Positions 51,239 to 60,888 of a stretch of 64,000 nt of DNA are shown piece by piece; the first letter of the stretch is position 1, and each line of letters starts with the position of its first letter. A program made the translations under genes and the position numbers. The notes under the pieces are model-generated. The model was not told where the DNA came from and did not search any database. It saw only the letters and a program-made list of their open reading frames with translations. The stretch comes from Sthenelais limicola (Eukaryota; Annelida; Polychaeta; Phyllodocida; Sigalionidae), in contig OW804096.1 of NCBI GenBank assembly GCA_942159475.1, positions 141,780,951-141,844,950 of the forward strand. The letters are read 5' to 3'.

Positions 51239-51474
51239 GGGTCAGATTTTCAGAAAATGTACAATTCGCCTTCACCAATCCTCTCAAATAATCCACATTT
51301 AAGACGAAAATGAGCTTCAAAATGCAGTTTAACATAACAGAACTGATACTTTAAATCAATGTGATACAAAATATACTCAGATATACCCCAGTATTCTGTA
51401 TTTTTCAGCCAAATTAAGTAGGATTTCCTGAATTTGTAGATCTGCCAATTGTACATTTTCTGAAAATGTGACCC
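51239..51474 (-). mobile_element. F1 MITE copy, subfamily C
   Basis: Full length. The right end has one change (GAAAATGTGACCC). Confidence 0.88.
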
Positions 51475-51500
51475 ACCTACTCTCCCCATGTAACATACAT

Positions 51501-51518
51501 GGGTCAGATTTTCAGAAG
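51501..51518 (+). mobile_element. Solo F1 terminus
   Basis: GGGTCAGATTTTCAGAAG alone, 27 bp after a full copy, with no body following. Confidence 0.6.
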
Positions 51519-52008
51519 TTTTCATGTAGTTTCTACGATGAGATCTTCCTGGTATCCCTTTTAAATCATAATATAATGGGATAATGACAATGTAGTTAAT
51601 ATAAAGACAGTGTAGTTATATATTCAAATCATTGGTTAGGTAAAATTTACATCTTCATTTACTTTAGTTTCAAGACATTCTCTTTATAATAATACATCAA
51701 ATAATTAATAGTCAATTTCTAGACAATTCTGCGGAGCTGTACAAGTCCGTAATATTGTTTAGAATAGAAACCCTTCTACTAGAGTGACTTTACATTTTCA
51801 AAAAGTATCATTACATTTTTGCTAGAAAATCTTTACATTTTTACATTTTGTAGCTATCCATTTTTACAGTTAGTCATCGATTTATAACAACTTCTTTTCA
51901 CCTGGGAAGCGCTCGGAGGCATGGTCAAGATGAAATTGAATTATTTATAAAAAGTCTTTCGGATCGCTTTGAAGCACTTTCTGGGCTGTAGTGTGAAAAG
52001 AGGTATTA
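51519..52008. other. Unassigned AT-rich sequence
   Basis: TTTACATTTT recurs four to five times at 51788-51860. Otherwise nothing recognised. Confidence 0.3.
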
Positions 52009-52243
52009 GGGTCAGATTTTCATAAAATGTAAAATTCAACTTCGCCAATTTTCTCAAATAACCCAAATTTCAGACGAAAATTAACTTCAAAATACAGTTT
52101 AACCTAGCCAAACAAATTGCTAGAATCAGTGCAAAGCCGAATATACTCGAATTTACCTAGTACTGACCAAATTGCAGCCCAATTTTGAAGAATTTACTAA
52201 ATGTGTAAAACTGCCAATTGTACATTTTCTGAAAATCTGACCC
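52009..52243 (-). mobile_element. F1 MITE copy, subfamily A
   Basis: Full length with one change in the left end (CATAAAATG). Confidence 0.88.
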
Positions 52244-52337
52244 ATTAGTTGATTGGTCCTAAGGACTTCCTGTGAAACTACTCAAGGTAGATAAGAAGGA
52301 ATGCAGTTCTAGAGCGGGTATTATAACTCATATTTAT

Positions 52338-52572
52338 GGGTCAGATCTACAGAAAATGTACAATCTACCGTTCTACACATCTCTCAAATTCTGCTAAATT
52401 AGAGTGAAAATTGATAAATACTAGGTATATCTGAGTGTATTTTGTTTTGTATTCATTCAATAGATCTGTCTAGTTATGTTGAACTGTATTTTGAAGTTCA
52501 TTTTTGTCTTAAGTTTGGGTTATTTGAGAGGATGGGTGAAGGCTAATTGTACGTTTTCTGAAGATCTGACCC
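52338..52572 (+). mobile_element. F1 MITE copy, subfamily B
   Basis: Full length, with a C-like block near its right end (TTGAAGTTCATTTTTGTCTT). Confidence 0.87.
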
Positions 52573-53595
52573 ATATGTAGAACCTGTTAGCCCACTTATA
52601 AAGCTATCAGGCTTTCTCCATCTGTCATGTTCAGCCTATTCGCTTCTGCATGGTAAAGGCATTTAGAAGCGCGAGTTTATGATAATTTACTAGAAAGGTA
52701 TGTGATATGAAAACCATTAATATCTGGGCCTATAATATATGAAGTATAGGTCTAAATTCTAAATTGGGATCAATATGTAATGTTACTACTCAGGAATGCT
52801 ACATGGAATATGACTTTGTGCCCTGCTAGCTTGGTACTTTACCCACCTGGGTGAATCATGGAATGTTGTAACTATTATTATACTGATGGAATTTATCTTT
52901 TCAATGGAATGTCATGATAAGAGTATGTAGACGCCCGAAAGTCTATTCCAATGTAGTCTGATGATGCTCCTCATTCTGCACTTGCCTCTTTTAACTTTTA
53001 AAGAAAGAATTGATTTGATGCTTAATCTTTAATTTTGATATCTTAGTAACACATCTTTGTCGATCTTTGTTCGATTGTAAAATTGTATTAGTATTATAAC
53101 TTGTTTTCTCATTAGCTTCGACTGAGAACGTTGTGTATCACATAATCCTTGGCTGAATAAAATTATTTAAATACAAATACTTGTTAGTCACTGCCTTGAA
53201 GGGACTTGTAGCTATAACCACCTAAGGCAGAGACTAAACAGATTAATGACCTCCATTTCGGAGCTGCTGGTGCACTGTTTGGTGCATAATTCCGAGGCGA
53301 AAAACATGCCTGAAATCATTCACTGGTATTTAATCCATTATGCTTTTCCGTAATATTGTGTTTGAAAAACTGAAAGTGTTTATGTTCTATGTAAAAGTGC
53401 TTTCATAACAATTACATATGTTTTACCCCAAAATAGTTATATCTTATATCATAGGGTTCAATCCGAGCACCGCTAATTTATCTCCCCCTTTGATACAAAG
53501 ATCTTGAAAAACCTCCAATATGTACCAGGCTGGAATACACATCATAGGATACTTGAACATATTGCAATCTTTTTATTCACCTCCATGCTATATAA
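52573..53595. other. Unassigned; possible LINE 3' UTR at 53000-53180
   Basis: No reading frame. GGCTGAATAAAATTATTTAA with an ATACAAATAC run (53150-53180) resembles a retroposon 3' end. Confidence 0.35.
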
Positions 53596-53884
53596 GTGAA
53601 GTCGCCAGAAAATGTACAATTGGCCTTCACCAATCCTCTCGAATAAACCACATTTAAGGCAAAAGTACGGTCAAAATACGGTTTACCATAACCAGACAGA
53701 TTTATTGAATGAATACAATACAGAATGCGCTCAGATATACCTAGTATTTATCAATCTTTGAATCAACCGACCCATTGCCAAATATACCCAGATATACCCA
53801 GTATTTATCATTTTTCAACCTAATTTAGTAGAATTTACTAAATGTGCTTATCTGCTTATTGTACATTTTCTGATGTGCTGCCCC
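53596..53884 (-). mobile_element. Chimeric F1 copy with variant left end
   Basis: Left GTGAAGTCGCCAGAAAATGT. B-type to TATTTATCAATCTTTGAATC, then a second subfamily (CCAAATATACCCAGATATAC). The right end is decayed (TGATGTGCTGCCCC). Confidence 0.78.
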
Positions 53885-54481
53885 ATTATATGTATTTAAC
53901 ATACAAAGTTGCTCCATAGAGCTGGGCGATAATACAGATGGTGATGCCTGCTCCCGGGCTATTAGAGGTTAAGTTGGTATAAATTCTAGTCGCCATAAGT
54001 TAAAGGATTTGTAAGAAAAGCGGGAGGGCAATGTTAACACTGCCTGGTATGTTCCCCCCTAGTGTTAGCCCACCTCTACACTCCTAGAACTGATGGGTGC
54101 ACGGTATTTTAACATGTTTACAATACAAATCATTCATACGGGTCCACGAAATAGAAGAGTTCTGTTGAAAAGGAACGGAACAAAACAAAAGGTTTTGGCA
54201 AGGCTCTGAAATCCAAATGTGGGCATTTGGGAAGTCCTGCAGCAAAACAAAACAAATAAAATCGTTCCAAACTTTCGGCTTTCAGAATGGAAGAAAAGTA
54301 GAAAATCTTTAGTTTTTGACCAACATAAAACTGAGCATGCATCTTTTTCTTTTCTTTTTAGAAACGTTTATTAATCGATACACAAAATAATATGACAATA
54401 TACAATCTATTCTTGCAGAGTACAGTGACATGTGTATAATTGGTAGGAAATGAGCCTCAGTTTTAACCTTTAATCCTACAA
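53885..54481. other. Unassigned sequence
   Basis: Two overlapping minus-strand frames (54130-54342 and 54309-54521) lack domains. TTTTTAGAAACGTTTATTAA near 54356 resembles a minus-strand retroposon end. Confidence 0.3.
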
Positions 54482-54727
54482 GGGGCAGGTTTTCTGAAAA
54501 TGCACAATCTACAAACCTCAAATTCTGCTACATTAGAGTGAAGATTGATAAATACTAGGTATATCTGAGTGTATTCTGTATTGTATTCATTCAACACATT
54601 TGTCTGGTGTAGTTAATTAAGCGGTATTTTGAACCTGATCTTTGCCTCATATTAAACCTAATATTAAATTTAGGTTATTTGAGAGGATTGCTGAAGGCCA
54701 ACTGTACGTTTTCTGAAGATCTGACCC
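54482..54727 (+). mobile_element. F1 MITE copy, subfamily B
   Basis: Left end decayed (GGGGCAGGTTTTCTGAAAAT), right end GAAGATCTGACCC intact. The CCTAATATTAAA segment is partly duplicated. Confidence 0.84.
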
Positions 54728-54855
54728 ATAATATACGCAGTTATAATAGGTTCTATATAATCTCTACTTGGGTGCCAAATGTACCATTCCCCATGTGCTA
54801 ACAGTGTGCTACTCTATAGGTGCTGCAGATAGCTCAGATGCGCAGAGGCCCATCT

Positions 54856-55086
54856 GGGTCAGATTTTCAGAAAATGTACAATTCACCTTCACCAATTCTC
54901 TCAAATAACACAAATTTAAGACAAAAATCGGGTTAAAAATACAGTTCAACATAACCAGATTGTTTGAATCAAGGCAATACCAAATATACTCATATATACC
55001 TGGTAGTGATGATTTTTCAGTCAAATTCAGCAGAATGTACAAAATATGTTGACCTGCCAATTGTACATTTTCTGAAAATCTGACCC
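54856..55086 (-). mobile_element. F1 MITE copy, mixed subfamily
   Basis: Full ends. The interior resembles the TTTGAATCAAGGCAATACCA subfamily. Confidence 0.87.
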
Positions 55087-55281
55087 ATCTATTTATAGAC
55101 ATCTGGGTCTATTTGTGGCGGAGTGAGGGCTTTCCATGAAATTATGACACAGATGTGCATGAAATTCCAAAACATTGAAGTCAGAACATGTTCTAGTTTC
55201 TGGCGATAAATTATGAATTGCCTCTGGTGAGGAGTTATCAATTTGTACTGCGCCAATGGGAGGGAATTCATTCCTAGATAT

Positions 55282-55516
55282 GGGTCAGATTTTCAGAAAA
55301 TGTACAATTCAAGTTCACCAATCCTCTCAAATAACCCAAATTTCAGATGAAAATAAAGTTCAAAATACGGTTCAACCTAACCAAACAGATTGCTAGCATC
55401 AATGCAATGCCGAATATAATCAAATTTACCTAGTATTGGCCAAATTGCAGCCTAATTTAGCAGAATTTGCTAAATGTGTACGGCTGCCAATTGTACATTT
55501 TCTGAAAATCTGACCC
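55282..55516 (-). mobile_element. F1 MITE copy, subfamily A
   Basis: Full length, ends intact, directly followed by F3. Confidence 0.88.
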
Positions 55517-55522
55517 ATATAG

Positions 55523-55910
55523 GTGATGTGTTTTAAGGAAAACGAGTCACAAGTCGCATTTAGAAAGTCACAAGTCGCAAAATTTATATTTCTCAAAGTG
55601 TTTTTATCACAGGATTTCTCTATTGAAATGTTCTGATATTTAGATGGTTTGGCACTTATAGTCACATAAATCTGTCTAACAAATTTCAAGAAATTGTATT
55701 AAATATATACTTATCATCGTATGGAGTATATTTTGTTACTTTACTGGTAATTACCTATACCGAAACAACTTATTCTTCAAAATAAAATTATCAAATTTAA
55801 AATATAGAAATACATATTAGATGTCCCACTGTTTACTATCCTTAAATCGGCTTGATCTCATCTTTTCAATTATGGTGATATCTCAACATCTATTTTTTGC
55901 GACTTTGCAG
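55523..55910 (+). mobile_element. F3 MITE copy
   Basis: Nearly full length. The AGTCACAAGTCGCA word of the left end is duplicated (55545 and 55565). The right end stops after TTTTGCGACTTTGCAG. Confidence 0.82.
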
Positions 55911-55985
55911 TCACATATGTTTTTAGGACAATTAGTCACAAGTCGCAAAAAATGAATTTTGAGATATCATCTCATCATTTTCACT
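55911..55985 (-). mobile_element. F3 left-end fragment
   Basis: TCACATATGTTTTTAGGACA and CACAAGTCGCAAAAAATGAA, abutting the previous copy tail to tail. Confidence 0.72.
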
Positions 55986-56285
55986 AAAATACGGAAACTT
56001 TAACAGAATCAAAGAATACTATTTATCATTCATTTATATTGTACCTTTTTATCAACAAAACCTCATAATTATTGGATAACTAATATCATTTTATCAAAAC
56101 AAAAGTTAACAGATGATCTTAAGCGTTTAGGCCTAAACAGTGACGTGAAACATCAATTAATTCAGATGGTTTAATCTCCTCCTTTTATTTTATCTTATTA
56201 TTATTATAATATTATCTTATTAAGTTCATAAGTTCAGTTTATTAAGAACATACTAGAAGACCTGGAAGTCCCCTTTCAGATGTCT
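55986..56285. other. Unassigned AT-rich sequence
   Basis: Nothing recognised. Confidence 0.3.
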
Positions 56286-56490
56286 CCAGTCAAGGTCCAA
56301 AGTTGGGAGAGTCCCTTCAAACGGAGGGAAAGCCTCTCATCTCTAACTGCAAAGTGCCATTATAGTTCCATTAAGACTGCAAAATGTCATTATATTCCCA
56401 TTAGAACGCCGAGTCCTAGGCCAGGAAACCGATTAGCGAAGTAGGCTGACATACCATTCTTATCTGATCTGAGGGTTTGGACCTAGAGTG
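56286..56490 (+). mobile_element. F2 MITE copy with exact 4-bp TSD
   Basis: Full length with a changed left end (CAGTCAAGGTCCAAAG). TCTC on both sides. Confidence 0.9.
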
Positions 56491-56629
56491 TCTCCGTTTG
56501 TATACCTTTAGGTGTAAATAAAATAAGATATGTTGAAATAAAAAAAAATAGAAAAACAGGCATGAAATGGTCAGAAAAGGCAACCAGCATCAGAACAATA
56601 GAATATGGAGAATTAAAATGTAGAAATGA

Positions 56630-57336
56630 ATAAAAGGTGTAAAAATAAAGAATTTGTTTGAATAAACACTGTAAAAATAAGAACTTGTTTGAATAAAAGA
56701 TGTAAAAATAAATAAATTGTTTGAATAAAAGATGTAAAAATAAGAAAATTGTTTGAATAAAGGGTGTAAAAATAAAGAAATTTTGTTTGAATAAATAAAT
56801 AAATATTAAGAACTTGTTTGAATAAAAGGTGTAAAAATAAAAAAAATTGTTTGAATAAAAGGTGTAAAAATAAAGAATTTGTTTGAATAAAAGATGTAAA
56901 AATAAAAAAAATTGTTTGAATAAAAGGTGTAAAAATAAAGAATTTGTTTGAATAAACACTGTAAAAATAAGAACTTGTTTGAATAAAAGATGTAAAAATA
57001 AATAAATTGTTTGAATAAAAGATGTAAAAATAAAAAAATTGTTTGAATAAAGGGTGTAAAAATAAAGAAATTTTGTTTGAATAAATAAATAAATATTAAG
57101 AACTTGTTTGAATAAAAGGTGTAGAAAACGAATAAATTGTTTGAATAAAAGGTGTAATAATAAAGAACTTGTTTGAATAAAAGATGTAAAAATAAAAAAA
57201 ATTGTTTGAATAAAAGGTGTAAAAATAAAGAATTTGTTTGAATAAACACTGTAAAAATAAGAACTTGTTTGAATAAAAGATGTAAAAATAAAAAAAATTG
57301 TTTGAATAAAGGGCATAAAAATAAAGAATTTGTTTA
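56630..57336 (+). repeat. About 40-bp AT-rich repeat in a 290-bp higher-order unit
   Basis: The basic word is TTGTTTGAATAAAAGGTGTA plus AAAATAAAGAA. The diagnostic variant AATAAACACT occurs at 56661, 56951 and 57241, exactly 290 bp apart. The long hydrophobic minus-strand frames are not protein-coding: 290 is not a multiple of three, so the frame changes between higher-order copies. Confidence 0.92.
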
Positions 57337-58854
57337 CAGCCCGATGTGCATGACTCCATTACTGTCCTAGTTTTGACCTGGAAATTTTGACCTGATTTTG
57401 ACCTGGTGCTTTACTGGTGGAAATCGTAAACGATTTTGAGGGTCAAACTTGATTTTACAATGCTCTATGGACCCGATTTATAAATACGCTTCTAATGCTC
57501 TCAGAGATGCACAATTAACCAGGTTATAAAATGCACTTTTCGAGCACTCAACGATGCACTACTGACCAGGCTATAAAAATCAGTTCTGTTGCACTCAACG
57601 AGAGCAGTTTCATTACTCTGAATCTCAACAGTATTATGGCTGGTGAATTCTTCACATAAATATATTCCCCAATATAATACAAAGAGTGTATACCAAGGTA
57701 TGTTACCTTGACTTTGCATGGAAATACATCAATTATTTCATCATTATTTTCATCCTGTTAGACATCCCCACAGACCTCTGTGTATGAATCATTTTGAGGG
57801 TTGGTGAGCTTAGACATTCCCAGCTGACTACCCACAATCATATGTACAGTTATATGGGTGTTTTGATCAGGTTGATTCCCAACGTCATACATATACATTA
57901 TACATATAAACTTTAGAAGAATATCACTTATAAGTATTTGTTGGACAATATCAATAGTGTATCAATGCCACATTAGCATATTGGCGGTACCTTTATTGTT
58001 AAAGAAATTATAAATGCAATGCAGTGACCTGTCACGCCACCTAGTGAAAAACAAGTACCGCCACCTGGTAGAACAAGTCACACAATAGGGAGCCTATGAC
58101 AAGAAGTACCATGTATTAAGAATGATTGGTTGTATTATATTCAAGTCTACCAGCGTCCAAGCTGCATAAATTATTCATAGTTTCATAATGTTATATATAA
58201 ATATATCGAAAACAGGAGGTCCTCTGTCTGAGACATACCTCATAGTAATAAATTCAAATATCAGTAGATAAGTATAGAAATACACTCAGTAGGGTGATCT
58301 GAGAAAATATAGATTGAACAGCCAAATGTTACATACAAATCGATACAAATTGAAACCTTTCTATACAAAAACATTAAATGCTTAGAAATTCAAAAATAAT
58401 CAAACGCACATAAAATAATTTCCTGTCAGCAGATTCTTGTGGATTTTCGATATGGTATTCTACACAGGATTACGCTTCATTTGACACCAAGATTGTCCTA
58501 ATCCCATTTTGTTATGGTCGGTGCGGAAAAAAAACTAATAAAAAAAAACTCAAACTCAAATAAAAAAGAATCTACATATCATATCTTTGCGAATTTTGAA
58601 TATGTTATGTGACTGGGTATTCCGCTTCATTTGACACCAGGAGCGGCATTCTCCGATTTTTTTCAGGGTAAGGGCGCCGAAATAAAAAATCAATAAATCA
58701 AATATTGATATAACTACTTTAAAACATTTAAACGCATATAATTAATTTTCCCCAAAGCGGATTTTTGCGGATTTTGGATATGTTATTCTAAAATAAACTA
58801 TAAACTATTCTTATAAAAACTAGGTGAGAAATGTAATAATGCACATCGGGGCTG
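57337..58854. mobile_element. DNA transposon-like element, non-autonomous, copy 1
   Basis: The left end CAGCCCGATGTGCATGACTC and the complement of the right end (CAGCCCCGATGTGCATTATT) form imperfect inverted repeats of about 38 bp, both reaching CCTAGTTTT. Just inside lie TTGACCTGGAAATTTTGACC and repeated GATGCACTACTGACCAGG-type motifs. 58441-58800 has about 150-bp internal repeats sharing CGCTTCATTTGACACCA. No reading frame. Superfamily not assigned and no TSD visible. Confidence 0.65.
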
Positions 58855-59114
58855 AGTGTGCGTAACATTTACGCACGGCGATAACGCTCTCTGTGTTGAA
58901 TTGAGAACGAAATGGTGCATATGGTTAAATTCCTCATTTCCTTACCTTTCTGTAGCTATAAAGTTTGTGCATGTTAATCAAGTCTCCAAGATATGAGTGC
59001 ACATTAGAGACCTATCATCCTCAGATAGAATTACCATTGATAGCCTAATGCTACTGTTTGATGCAAAATGAAATGATAATAATAATGATAATATGTTTTT
59101 TCGGGATAGGTATG
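58855..59114. other. Unassigned sequence between the two copies
   Basis: Short unique spacer, nothing recognised. Confidence 0.3.
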
Positions 59115-60711
59115 GGACAGTTACTTATAGTCTAGTTTTTACCTGGAAATTCTCACCTGATTTTGACCTGGTGCTTTACTGGTGGAAATTGTAAATGATC
59201 ATGAGGCTCAAACTTGATTTTGCAATACCCTATGGACCCGATTTATAAATGCACTTCAGAATTGCCCCAAATATCAACTTTTAGATGTTATGTGTCACAC
59301 GAAAATGATATCAGTTCTTTTGCTGAAACACCGTCACCATTTAGCTCAGTAAATTATGTGGCTTGCATCTATGAAAAATGGCTCGTGTGTGGCTGGTTTA
59401 CGCAGGCCATAATGGTCTGCGTCTATAAAAACTTTTTGGGAACACTGTCATAACTGAAATAATTCCATGTTTGATGATAAACCCTGGTAAGTGACATGCT
59501 TACAAAATCGGTACTTCTGTCCTGCCTTCAAGTCCCTACCAGGCCTATGATAACACAAGGAGGATCATTTTATATAGTCATGAGAATATATTGACATGAG
59601 GGTAATTAATTCCCATATTTTGTATGAATACATAATTTCATCGTGTAGCTTTGTTTAGAGGGGTTTCCTTAACTTGGTGTCAGAGAGAGTATGATTGTCA
59701 GAGGATGAGAATGCAGTGTCAGATGTGCGACAGCTAGTAAGTGTGAATGCCAGGTGAGTGGGCAATGCCAGGTATTATGGACTGTTGTGGATTCACTGTG
59801 CTGTATACTTTTATGGTAGTTGTGGGCGCGGATTTGGTTTTAACTATTATTTATGATAGAAGTGTTAAGAATGTTTAGGATATACAGATGAATATATGAC
59901 ATTCTCAAATAAATACAATATGCTATATGGATCCGATTCATAATGTGGTCCTGATGCTCCCAACATTGCACTACTGACCAGGTGTATAAGACGCAGTTAT
60001 GATGCACTCAGTGAAGCGCTTTTATTGCTATGTAGAGGTCATTATGAAAACAGGATGACAGGAGGTTTATAATTTATAAGTATTTATCATAATCATAGTT
60101 TGTGTGGCTACCAACCAAAAGATCAAGTATTTCGAGATCAATTGGATTCTATTGATGGTAAAAATGAATGCATCTGCGATAGGTGGTAGACCTATTTTGA
60201 AAAGTTAGCTATTGGTAATCACTATAATAAAGTAGTTAAATGTAGATAGGATATACTCCTAAAGATAACCTTGGAAACATATAGATACATTCAATATAGC
60301 GTCTTGGAAAGATATATTTATACTACTACCAGTGCTAAACACCACAAAAATGAAAAGATTCCAACCTAGATATTTTGTTAAAAGACACCTTTGAAAAATA
60401 TGGGTTTTCCGATGGGTAACTCATTTTCCTGTGACACACCACATATGGGATATGCAATAAAGACCCAAATATTAATCAACAGTACAAATACTTACATGTC
60501 CATCATTTGATATAATATTTCAACTGCATCTAGAGCATATAAACCCGATTTAGATACATAAGTTTGATATACATTTCGAAGTGCATCACATGATGCACGT
60601 TTTACCAGGTTCAAAACCAGGTGCATAACTGCTTTTCTGAGAGGATTGCACTTCTGTGACTGGTCAGATGCACTTCTGCATGCAGTGTCAGATTTTTGAA
60701 TGCACATCGGG
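59115..60711. mobile_element. DNA transposon-like element, non-autonomous, copy 2
   Basis: The left part (GTCTAGTTTTTACCTGGAAA, CTGGTGCTTTACTGGTGGAA, CCTATGGACCCGATTTATAA) aligns with copy 1 from about 57365. The right end is the same ATGCACATCGGG (60700-60711). The outermost left bases are decayed. Subterminal GCACTACTGACCAGG and CAGTGCATC-like motifs are at 59980-60020 and 60575-60690. Confidence 0.6.
60228..60447 (+). mobile_element. Degenerate F3 remnant within the TIR element
   Basis: Clear only at its end (GGGTAACTCATTTTCCTGTG then ACACACCACATATG). Upstream similarity is weak. Confidence 0.5.
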
Positions 60712-60888
60712 AGGGGAGGTAGGTAATAGTTGGAATGATCACAATCCCGGGGAGCGAGTCCTCACGCGGAGGTGAACATGGAGGAATTCGATGGGAAGCA
60801 GGAGTGAGTGGCCTCATGTGGAATTTGTATTACACCTGTGTGGAATGTGGCCCCCTATATCTCCTTCCTTCTCATGTCTGATTTACAC

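Noticed and set aside
52950..52995. Hammerhead ribozyme core (CTGATGA near 52970), as carried by Penelope-like elements
   Set aside because: No GAAA follows a closing stem II at the right distance, and no flanking stems pair. A second CTGATGA near 15293 fails likewise.
56483..57316. Hydrophobic 277-codon repeat frame resembling membrane segments
   Set aside because: It is the reverse complement of an AT-rich satellite. The 290-bp period is not a multiple of three, so selection for a protein is not credible.
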